Of a stretch of DNA of 7,995 bases, positions 1 to 6,223 are shown in pieces. The stretch spans positions 1 to 7,995 of the forward strand of contig WREE01000091.1 of NCBI GenBank assembly GCA_009779515.1, in the 5' to 3' direction. The stretch is from Symbiobacteriaceae bacterium. GTDB taxonomy: Bacteria > Bacillota > JAAYKD01 > WRDA01. Position 1 is the first letter of the stretch. The number at the start of each line of letters is the position of its first letter. The notes under the pieces were generated by a model. The model made no database searches. It was given only the letters and a program-made list of their open reading frames with translations, and was not told the origin of the DNA. Both the position numbers and the translations under genes were made by a program.

Positions 1-840
1 ATTGAAATCACGCCCTTCCCCGATGATGCTTTTGGAGTTGAATATAGAAACCTGATCCCCGCATTACCGGCAGAGTTTCAAACTCCTAAAGTGGTAAAAG
101 GGATATGCAGCGCAGTCACCAACGGTGACGCTCGCGCCGTATTGTTCCACGGCCCTGCTGGAACAGGAAAAACCATGTCCTGCAAGCTGGTGTGCCAAGA
201 AATCAGGATTCCGGTTATGGATGTAATCAACTGCACCGAAAACATCGATGAATTCGTGCTGGGTAAATTCATTCCGGAAGAAGATAAAATCATTTTCAAG
301 GAAAGCTATGTCACCAAAGCAATACGGTATGGCGGCGCGGTCGTATTCGAGGAAATCAACTTCGCTAAACCTCAGTATTTGGCGTTCCTGAACTCCCTGT
401 TGGATGACAATGGCTTTGTGCGTTTGGACAATGGCGAGGTAGTCAGGCGGCATCCCAATTTCCGGTTCTTCGCGACCATGAACTTAGGCTATTTCGGCAC
501 GAAAGAACTCAACCAAGCATTATATAACCGTTTTAGTATTGTGATTGAGCTTGCCGCTCTTGCTGATAAAGCCATTGTAAATATGTTAACTGCTCGCGTA
601 CCCGAATGCAAGGACAAGACAGACAAGATGTTGGGCGTGTATAATAAATTGAAAAAGAAAATTGAGAGCGAAGAACTTGACATCGTGATTTCACCGCGCA
701 ACCTCGAAAATTGGGCGCGACTGGCTAAATACGAAGGATACATTGCCGCCGCCGAAAAAACTATCATTCCTATTGCTAAGTGTGACCGTGTGTTGGAAAA
801 TGCTATTCGTGGCATCCTTGTGCTGTACAAATGGTCTTGA
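1..840 (+). CDS. MoxR/CobS-like AAA+ ATPase, 5' end outside the window
   Basis: The frame is open from the first base, so the gene is partial at its 5' end; a GTG at 91 is internal, because the residues before it (IPALPAEF-type lead-in) read as normal protein. Visible AAA_5/MoxR motifs in order are Walker A GPAGTGKT (151-174), Walker B VVFEEIN (340-360), sensor 1 FATMN (469-483), a candidate arginine finger in NRF (526-534) and sensor 2 SPRNLE (691-708). Proteins of this family form hexameric cytosolic rings that work with a VWA-domain partner, as in CobS-CobT, NorQ-NorD, CbbQ-CbbO and RavA-ViaA; the partner here is the next gene. The frame stops at TGA 838-840 right after RGILVLYKWS, but the +1 frame continues with protein-like sequence to 967, so the C-terminus is probably cut off by a frameshift. 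The family call is firm; the substrate is unknown. Confidence 0.9.
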   Translation: MEITPFPDDAFGVEYRNLIPALPAEFQTPKVVKGICSAVTNGDARAVLFHGPAGTGKTMSCKLVCQEIRIPVMDVINCTENIDEFVLGKFIPEEDKIIFKESYVTKAIRYGGAVVFEEINFAKPQYLAFLNSLLDDNGFVRLDNGEVVRRHPNFRFFATMNLGYFGTKELNQALYNRFSIVIELAALADKAIVNMLTARVPECKDKTDKMLGVYNKLKKKIESEELDIVISPRNLENWARLAKYEGYIAAAEKTIIPIAKCDRVLENAIRGILVLYKWS

Positions 841-967
841 GGAAGTAAAAAGACTGTTCCGAGTGTTTGCGGCTGGAGTTATCCCCGAAATGAATAGCTG
901 GGACGATGCAACAGAGGACATTAAGAAAAGTGTCGAAAAGCAAATGCTGGAAAAGGAGAAAAAGTAA
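830..967 (+). pseudogene. Probable out-of-frame C-terminal tail of the AAA+ ATPase
   Basis: In the +1 frame relative to the ATPase, this stretch reads GLEEVKRLFRVFAAGVIPEM followed by a highly charged, helix-prone segment ending EKQMLEKEKK and a TAA at 965-967. It fills nearly all of the 175-base gap that would otherwise separate two genes expected to be adjacent. No good SD or start precedes it on its own. I read it as the original end of the ATPase, displaced by one inserted base (or two lost bases) somewhere between about 820 and 840. The alternatives are a chance open frame or a sequencing error. A homologue alignment would settle it. Confidence 0.45.
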
Positions 968-1015
968 GATGCGTATAGACGAGCTAACGAAGTGCGGGGA
1001 AAGCGGGAGCGTATG

Positions 1016-2896
1016 ATGAAAAGGGATGATAAGAAAACCCTCAAGCTCTTCCAATGCGACTTTAACCGCAGTATAGAGGAAACGTTCGCGCAGGTCTTGA
1101 CAGAGAATGAGCAGGTGCGGTTGTTCTTCATCAACGAGAACCAAGCGTTTACCGATGGGCGCAATATCATAGTGGATCCTGCTATCGGCGAGGTGTTCGC
1201 CGACCAAAAAGCACTGATTCGCACCGAGGACTATATGCAGCTCGGAGAAAAAATATCCTCTGATCCGTGGTATGCACTTCGCATGATCACGCGGGGACAA
1301 AATATCCATGAGTGCTTACATATATTATACTCGGACTTTCCCAACGTCATTAAAGCTGACGTAAGAGCTTCAACTAAAGTCAGAACAAAAACTCTGGCTT
1401 TGATAAACAATATAATCGAGGACGCTTTTATCGAAGCTGTTGGATGTAGCGTTTACGATAATCTTGAACTCTATCTGCAATTTTTGCGGGTTGCGCTTCT
1501 TTTTGCCAACACTCCAGTAGAAGGTACCGTCAACCGGGTGCTGGGAAGTGAAACAGAGGAAGCGCAAGAGCCGCTTCCTTTCATTGAATACCTGAGTTAT
1601 ATGGTGACATTTCTTTTATATCCAATGGTCGTTCAGCAAGAGCCGCCCGAATCTATTGTGGAATATGTAGAGCGGACAAAGCAATTTTTCTTGGACGGCA
1701 GTGTATGTGGCGAGCCGAAAAAGCGGTATAAATATACGCAGCAGATATTTGACATCATAGAACCTCTCATCCCTGAATGCGAGGATGATATAGACGACAA
1801 ATTGTTTGAGCGGATGCTGCCGGGGCTGAAAACCCATGCAACCGATGATCAAACCATCAGCACTAACCAGAGCGAAGGAAAAACGGTAGCGGTGTCTCGT
1901 AGATTGTTCAAGGGTTCAGATGGGAATGATTTGCCGAAACGAGACTTTGGAGAACAAATCATTGTTATTATAGACGACTATAAAAGCGAAAAAGAAGCTG
2001 CGTTTACAATCGTGCAGGCCAAACCGATTGTTATTAATTGGAAAGGAACGCAGTTCGATTGTTCAAGAGTCCATAAGGACATTGAGATTATTGAAACCAC
2101 GCCTCAACCGAACTTATATTTTCGTCAGGCTTATCAAAATATATATAGCAAATATCAGATAAACATTAACTCTTACAATAGCCGTTTCACACTGTTGTTG
2201 AAAGCTCGGATTCCTGTCCGCGAGGAAAAGAGATTATTCGGAAGCGGCATCACGTCTACCCGCCTTGCCGATGCCAAAAAGCGTTATTGGTATCGTAACG
2301 CCGAGGAACTCGGTGTCCCTGACATAGCCGTGCTGCTTCTGATTGACGGATCCGGTTCGATGGGCGGCTCCCGCAAAGACAGTGCGATGGTTTCAAGTGT
2401 TATTCTTCACGAGGTCTTAAAAAAGCAAGGCATAACCCATGCCATTGTGGAACACAGGGCGGGCGGTCACAAGCCCGTTGTCAATATAAATATCATGGTC
2501 GGTTTCAATGCTAAAAACGAAGATAAATACAACTTAATGACGCTTTCAACCGGTGGTGATAACCGAGATGGCCTCGCCTTGTTTTGGGCGGAGAAATTCT
2601 TAATTACATACACAACCTGTTCTCAAAAGCTCATCATCGTCCTTGCAGATGGTGCACCAGCTCACGCCTACGATGAATATTATCCTCCCGTGTCTTCAAA
2701 AGATACGGCAAATGCCGCTGTTAAAATAATAAGACGAGGCACGGATATTATTGCGGTCGCATTGGACGATGGTAATGCCGGCAAATATACCTGCTACGGC
2801 GCTTTGAAAGATATTTATCCGTCGGTAGTGTCCTGTACGGACTTGAAACGTCTTACAGGACAGTTGTTGGAGATTATATCAAAAAATCTGAGATGA
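1016..2896 (+). CDS. CobT-like protein: HEXXH metallopeptidase-like region plus VWA domain
   Basis: About 626 residues from ATG 1016, chosen because GGGAG at 1005-1009 lies 6 bases upstream; GTG 992 and ATG 1013 are in the same frame but less well placed. Residue numbers here count from GTG 992. The N-terminal part has HECLH (106-110), an HEXXH zinc-site signature, and IIEDAFIE (141-148), which resembles the downstream acidic motif of putative-metallopeptidase/VWA proteins (DUF2201_N-like) and CobT relatives. A middle region (about 185-440) is hydrophilic and unassigned. The C-terminal VWA domain carries the MIDAS core DGSGS (452-456), a threonine/aspartate segment STGGDNRDG (519-527) and LADGAP (551-556). 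No signal peptide or clear membrane segment is seen, so it is probably cytosolic. Paired with the upstream ATPase, it is likely the substrate-binding partner. Peptidase activity is not established; the HEXXH could be structural. Confidence 0.9.
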   Translation: MKRDDKKTLKLFQCDFNRSIEETFAQVLTENEQVRLFFINENQAFTDGRNIIVDPAIGEVFADQKALIRTEDYMQLGEKISSDPWYALRMITRGQNIHECLHILYSDFPNVIKADVRASTKVRTKTLALINNIIEDAFIEAVGCSVYDNLELYLQFLRVALLFANTPVEGTVNRVLGSETEEAQEPLPFIEYLSYMVTFLLYPMVVQQEPPESIVEYVERTKQFFLDGSVCGEPKKRYKYTQQIFDIIEPLIPECEDDIDDKLFERMLPGLKTHATDDQTISTNQSEGKTVAVSRRLFKGSDGNDLPKRDFGEQIIVIIDDYKSEKEAAFTIVQAKPIVINWKGTQFDCSRVHKDIEIIETTPQPNLYFRQAYQNIYSKYQININSYNSRFTLLLKARIPVREEKRLFGSGITSTRLADAKKRYWYRNAEELGVPDIAVLLLIDGSGSMGGSRKDSAMVSSVILHEVLKKQGITHAIVEHRAGGHKPVVNINIMVGFNAKNEDKYNLMTLSTGGDNRDGLALFWAEKFLITYTTCSQKLIIVLADGAPAHAYDEYYPPVSSKDTANAAVKIIRRGTDIIAVALDDGNAGKYTCYGALKDIYPSVVSCTDLKRLTGQLLEIISKNLR

Positions 2897-2918
2897 ACAA
2901 GGGGTTTAATAATGGAAT

Positions 2919-2938
2919 CCCCCGGCTTTAGCCGGGGG
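2919..2938. repeat. GC-rich perfect hairpin, possible remnant of an IS200/IS605-type right end
   Basis: CCCCCGGC (2919-2926) and GCCGGGGG (2931-2938) form a perfect 8-bp stem with loop TTTA, 22 bases after the VWA stop. T2918 and A2939 can extend it by one pair. The AATCC...CTTTAG...GGGGGAGG pattern resembles the subterminal hairpins at the right end of many tnpB-carrying IS200/IS605 elements, as I recall them, but no tnpA or tnpB is present and the TCAA-type cleavage site is not seen. There is no T-run on either side, so it is a poor intrinsic terminator, although it may still protect or slow the transcript of the MoxR-VWA pair. Confidence 0.4.
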
Positions 2939-3018
2939 AGGCAGACTGTAGAAAAACCGGTTTCATGTTTTTTGTTTCCTACCTAACATATCTTAAAGGG
3001 ATAAAAGTAACCGCTTTT

Positions 3019-3033
3019 GGGCATCACATGCCC
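3019..3033. repeat. Inverted repeat GGGCAT-CAC-ATGCCC
   Basis: A perfect 6-bp inverted repeat with a 3-base loop, flanked by TTTT on the left and GTCAAAAA on the right. It lies in the convergent gap between the VWA gene and the flavin reductase gene. It could be part of a degenerate terminator or of a mobile-element end; the sequence alone does not decide. Confidence 0.35.
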
Positions 3034-3071
3034 GTCAAAAAGCAAACTTAATTGCAAGAACATAACTTAAT

Positions 3072-3098
3072 TCGCCGAAGAGCGCACTCTTAAGGCGA
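3072..3098 (-). terminator. Candidate terminator of the minus-strand operon
   Basis: Just past the flavin reductase stop, TCGCC (3072-3076) pairs with GGCGA (3094-3098). AAGAG (3078-3082) pairs with CTCTT (3087-3091) around a CGCA loop, with a small internal bulge between the two stems. The position suits the end of the minus-strand transcript. The sequence that follows on that strand (AATTAAGTTATG) is only weakly T-rich, so intrinsic termination would be inefficient. Confidence 0.35.
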
Positions 3099-3102
3099 GA
3101 TT

Positions 3103-3621
3103 CTATTTTGTCTCATAAGCAGCCAGAATTTCGCCGTAATAGATAGTGTGCAAGGAATCCTGCTGGGGATTATAGAGCCTTTCTTTGAGGGCTGGCAGCA
3201 ATATAAGGGAGGCTTCCATGGCTTGGCGGTAAACTACGCGGCATTCGTATTGCCAGGCTGCACCAGCGATGATTGGTGTGGCTATTTTTTGTGAGGGTTG
3301 GGTGGTTAAGTTGGCAGCTTTAATTTTGTCCAAGTCTCTTCCAGACTTAGTGCCGCACAGATGCAAGGCTTCACGGAAGCTGTCGTTTTGGGGAATGGTT
3401 ATCGTAAACTCCAGAGATGCTTCTAAGAGCTGATAGCTATAGCGGGAGCTGCGAACAGCTGCGGTAAAAATGGGTAGACTCCAGATGTAGCCTAAGCTCC
3501 CCCAGCCGATGGTCATGGTGTTGAGCTTTTCGTTATGGTAACTGGTCAGAAAAGCCCCACCCTGGTGGAAGAGTTGCTGCAGCTGGTCGTTGATATGGGG
3601 GAGTAGTAACGATTCTGGCAT
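3103..3621 (-). CDS. Flavin reductase-like FMN-binding protein
   Basis: A 172-residue protein, a normal length for the flavin reductase-like/flavoredoxin family (PF01613 type). These are usually cytosolic dimers with a split barrel that binds FMN and passes electrons from NAD(P)H or a partner. Family-typical segments are NTMTIGWGSLGYIWSLP (34-50) followed by AVRSSRYSYQLLE (55-67), which form the FMN phosphate and ring pocket, then CGTKSGRDLDKI (89-100), and a closing HTIYYGEI (158-165). The ATG at 3621 is supported by GGAGGG 6 bases upstream. It is the last gene of the minus-strand cluster, 84 bases after the amidohydrolase, with no clear terminator between, so co-transcription is likely. The electron donor and acceptor cannot be told from sequence. 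Its N-terminus is short compared with members that carry an added ferredoxin or oxygenase-coupling part. Confidence 0.9.
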   Translation of the reverse strand: MPESLLLPHINDQLQQLFHQGGAFLTSYHNEKLNTMTIGWGSLGYIWSLPIFTAAVRSSRYSYQLLEASLEFTITIPQNDSFREALHLCGTKSGRDLDKIKAANLTTQPSQKIATPIIAGAAWQYECRVVYRQAMEASLILLPALKERLYNPQQDSLHTIYYGEILAAYETK

Positions 3622-3705
3622 GATAATCCCTCCAAAGAGCTGTAGTTGAGATGCAGGGGAGAAGAGAGGTCGCCGCCAGGAGTCTGCAACTGTTGTGCTA
3701 CCTTC

Positions 3706-4908
3706 CTACCGGGTAAACACTACTTTGCCTTCCAGGATAACTGTCTTAATAGGTGTTTTAGCTACTAAAAGGGAGATATCTTCCAAAGGGTTACCTTCGA
3801 TAATAAGCAGGTCTGCCAGCTTACCAGGCTCCACGCTACCCAGGAGATGGGCACGGTCGGAGACCTGAGCTGCCACCTTGGTAGTGGCGAGCAGAGCTTG
3901 CTCTGGGGTCATGCCATTATCTACGTACATTTGTAGTTCCTGGGCGTTTTCACCATGACGGTTTAAAGGGGTACCGGCGTCGGTGCCCATGGCTATAATA
4001 ACCCCTGATGCCAGTGCTTGGCGGAAGGACTGTATATGGTCTTGCTGGACACGGGTGGCTTTTTCCACGGCGTAAGCGGGAATCCCAGCCGCTAAGCCAC
4101 CTTCCACAATGTGGAGGGGGGCTACCAGAGTGGGGACAAGAGCGGTGCCCCGCTCTTTCATCATAGTGATAACTTCGTCATCCAGGAAGATGCCGTGTTC
4201 AATGCTATCGATACCAGCGCGCACTACGTTTTTAATCCCTTCGGTTCCTTGGGCGTGGCTGGCAGTCTTGCGTCCGGCTTTGTGAGCTTCTTCTACTGCT
4301 GCCCGCATCTCTTCTTCGGTAAGTTGGGCAGAGCCTGGTTCTACCCCAGGTGTCATGACCCCGCCGGTAGCCATAATCTTAATTAACTCTACCCCTTTTT
4401 TTAGGTTCTCCCGAGCGGCTTTGCGGGCTTCGTCACAGCCGTCCACTTCCCGTCCGCCCATCCAGCCATGACCGCCGGTCATGGTAAGGCAAGGTCCCGA
4501 AGTAATAATCCGGCAGCCACCCACAATGCCAGCTTTCTGAGCCTTCTGCAGTGCTACGTCGATAAAGTTACGGGAACCCATGTTGCGTACCGTGGTGAAG
4601 CCGGCTTCCAAGTTGAGTTGGGCCATTTGGGCTGCTCTCAGGGCTAAAAAGGCATCGTCCTCTTGGGCATCGGTGGAGCTATCCGGGTCGCCGGGGGAGG
4701 TGATATGGACATGGCAGTCGATCATGCCCGGCATCACGAAGCGACCGGCGGCATCTATCAGCTGGTCGACACCGGTGGGATCTACTTCACTGTCCGGCGC
4801 CACCAGGGTGATCCCTCCGTTTTCGCATAGGATGGAGGTGTTGGGCTTGGGGGCAACCCCCAAGGCGGTAGCATCCCAGAGAAGAGCATTGCGGATTAGC
4901 AGTTTGAT
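3706..4908 (-). CDS. Metal-dependent amidohydrolase, prolidase/imidazolonepropionase-like; apparent ATC start
   Basis: About 400 residues if translation begins at ATC 4908-4906. Residue numbers here count from that start. The binuclear amidohydrolase metal site is complete: HVH (66-68), the lysine that is normally carboxylated in IKIMATGG (K177), H218 in SHAQG, H238 in SIEHG and D310 in GTDAG. TGGHG (144-148) and the closing EPGKLADLLI are typical of the group that contains Xaa-Pro dipeptidases (Cc2672/Sgx9260-type) and imidazolonepropionase-like proteins, so a dipeptide or N-acyl amino acid substrate is plausible. Between the in-frame stop TAG (4932-4930) and the first usual start, TTG 4863, there is no ATG or GTG. 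Starting at TTG would remove the conserved first strand (MKLLIRNALLWDATA) and leave the strong SD 54 bases away. It lies 13 bases after larA, in the same operon. The family is sure, the exact substrate is not. Confidence 0.92.
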   Translation of the reverse strand: MKLLIRNALLWDATALGVAPKPNTSILCENGGITLVAPDSEVDPTGVDQLIDAAGRFVMPGMIDCHVHITSPGDPDSSTDAQEDDAFLALRAAQMAQLNLEAGFTTVRNMGSRNFIDVALQKAQKAGIVGGCRIITSGPCLTMTGGHGWMGGREVDGCDEARKAARENLKKGVELIKIMATGGVMTPGVEPGSAQLTEEEMRAAVEEAHKAGRKTASHAQGTEGIKNVVRAGIDSIEHGIFLDDEVITMMKERGTALVPTLVAPLHIVEGGLAAGIPAYAVEKATRVQQDHIQSFRQALASGVIIAMGTDAGTPLNRHGENAQELQMYVDNGMTPEQALLATTKVAAQVSDRAHLLGSVEPGKLADLLIIEGNPLEDISLLVAKTPIKTVILEGKVVFTR

Positions 4909-4916
4909 AGGAATAG

Positions 4917-4923
4917 CCTCCTT
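4917..4923 (-). promoter_or_regulatory. Shine-Dalgarno AAGGAGG deciding the amidohydrolase start
   Basis: Read on the minus strand, AAGGAGG (4923 to 4917) is a near-perfect anti-16S match that overlaps the larA stop TAA (4924-4922). Eight bases later comes ATC (4908-4906), in the amidohydrolase frame. ATT (4914-4912) is only 2 bases away and CTG (4902-4900) is 14 away, so ATC has the best spacing. This is why the gene is drawn from 4908 rather than from TTG 4863. Confidence 0.7.
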
Positions 4924-6193
4924 ACTTAACTATGACCCCTATGCCATCGGGAATGGTTACGATGGTGGCGTGGGGGTTGTTGAGCCTCTCTTCAGCCAGC
5001 TGTAGTGCTGCCTCGAGAGAGGGAGCGGGGGTCATGTGCATGGCCTCCACGATATTATCCGGCAGGTCGGAGCAGTAGATGACGCTACATTTTTGGAGCA
5101 CGCGGGCAAAAATTTGCGATTGCCATTGATCCTCCCGAGTTTGCTCTTTGGGGGTAGCCAGGATAGTTGCTGCTATTTTCGCTGCCTCCGGCTCGCGGCT
5201 AAAGGTTTGGTAGAACTCGTCTCCCCCTACCCCATCTTCCGATTGCGCCACCATAATAACTACCCCTCCGGGCTTAACGGTGGCTTCGGCAGCGGTCATC
5301 CCTTTTACCGCTTGATACATATTCTGATCCAAAGGGTAGCCGCCGTTGGAGACCACAACGATATCTGCCGGTATAGCCTGCACCTGACAAAGGGCACTTA
5401 AAAAAGCACACCCTTCGGCATGAGCTGCTGCCATATCTCCGGCTACGGCATGGATAATCTCTTTACGGCTGTTGATGACCACATTGCAGATAAAGGCCAG
5501 CTTAGCCTGGCGAGCAGCATAGAGAGCATCGGTATGGATATGGTTACCTTCTAAGATACCGGTGCGGGCAAGGGGGTGGGCGATAAACTCGGCGTTATGG
5601 TTATAGAGCACTGTTTCTCTGGCAGCTACCCCGGGCATGAGGCTCTTCCTGCCACCGGAAAAACCGGCGAAGAAGTGAGGTTCGATAAACCCTTCAGCCA
5701 GCAGGAGGTCGGCTTCCACCGCCAGGGAGTTTAGCCTGAGGGGTGCTCCTGAAGGGAGCTGCCCCAAGTCGGTTAGAGGTGAGTTATCGCAATCGTGGAT
5801 AACTATATGCTCCCGGTGTACCAGGTCGCTGCCGAACTTGGCGCTAAGCTCCTCAGGGGTGGTTCCCCGGTGGCAGCCGGTAGCTATCAGCAAGGTAATT
5901 TGCGCCTCAGGATTCCCCGCCCGAATCTCCGCCAGCATAGGGGGGATAAGTAGCTGGCTGGGAACCGGGCGAGTATGGTCGCTGGCTAAGATAACTACCT
6001 TGGCTTTCCCCTTAGCCAGCTCCCGTAAAGGGGGTGAAGCTATAGGGTTAGCCAAGGCCTGCCGCACCAACTCCCCAGGAGGCAACTCCGGTTGATAACT
6101 ATCCACTTGGGAGGTTAGAGTGCCCAGATACCTGTCTGTAGGGATATCCAGGGAGACGCTTCCTTTACCGTAGGGAAAATGTTGATGTAGCAT
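4922..6193 (-). CDS. larA: LarA-family nickel-pincer-dependent racemase/epimerase of 2-hydroxyacids
   Basis: 423 residues, close to the usual LarA length. LarA interconverts D- and L-lactate, and relatives act on other 2-hydroxyacids, through a nickel-pincer nucleotide cofactor bound to a lysine. The family signature residues fall at nearly the same positions as in Lactobacillus plantarum LarA as I recall it: D72 and R75 in SDHTRPVP, H108 in ATGCHRGTT, H173 in EPHFFAGFSGGRK, the cofactor lysine K183, nickel ligand H199 in LYNHN, Q293 and K296 in MYQAVKG, and W356 in EDQWQSQ. All catalytic and cofactor positions therefore look intact. The start ATG 6193 has a moderate SD, AAAGG, 9 bases upstream. 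It lies 30 bases after the GTPase gene. The cofactor-making genes larB, larC and larE are not in the window and must be elsewhere. The substrate could be lactate or another hydroxyacid. Confidence 0.92.
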   Translation of the reverse strand: MLHQHFPYGKGSVSLDIPTDRYLGTLTSQVDSYQPELPPGELVRQALANPIASPPLRELAKGKAKVVILASDHTRPVPSQLLIPPMLAEIRAGNPEAQITLLIATGCHRGTTPEELSAKFGSDLVHREHIVIHDCDNSPLTDLGQLPSGAPLRLNSLAVEADLLLAEGFIEPHFFAGFSGGRKSLMPGVAARETVLYNHNAEFIAHPLARTGILEGNHIHTDALYAARQAKLAFICNVVINSRKEIIHAVAGDMAAAHAEGCAFLSALCQVQAIPADIVVVSNGGYPLDQNMYQAVKGMTAAEATVKPGGVVIMVAQSEDGVGGDEFYQTFSREPEAAKIAATILATPKEQTREDQWQSQIFARVLQKCSVIYCSDLPDNIVEAMHMTPAPSLEAALQLAEERLNNPHATIVTIPDGIGVIVK

Positions 6194-6223
6194 TTCTTAG
6201 TGCCTTTCCATATAATCTAAGCT

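Noticed and set aside
691..1309. Two minus-strand open frames opposite the MoxR-VWA junction
   Set aside because: They overlap the conserved coding of the ATPase and VWA genes on the other strand and show serine-, phenylalanine- and leucine-rich shadow composition.
2919..2938. Reading the GC hairpin as a standard Rho-independent terminator
   Set aside because: It has the stem but no T-run on either strand (GGGGGAGGCAG on the plus side), so intrinsic termination is not supported.
4580..5005. Plus-strand open frame of 141 codons across the amidohydrolase-larA junction
   Set aside because: Antisense to two recognisable genes, with no motif and no plausible SD.
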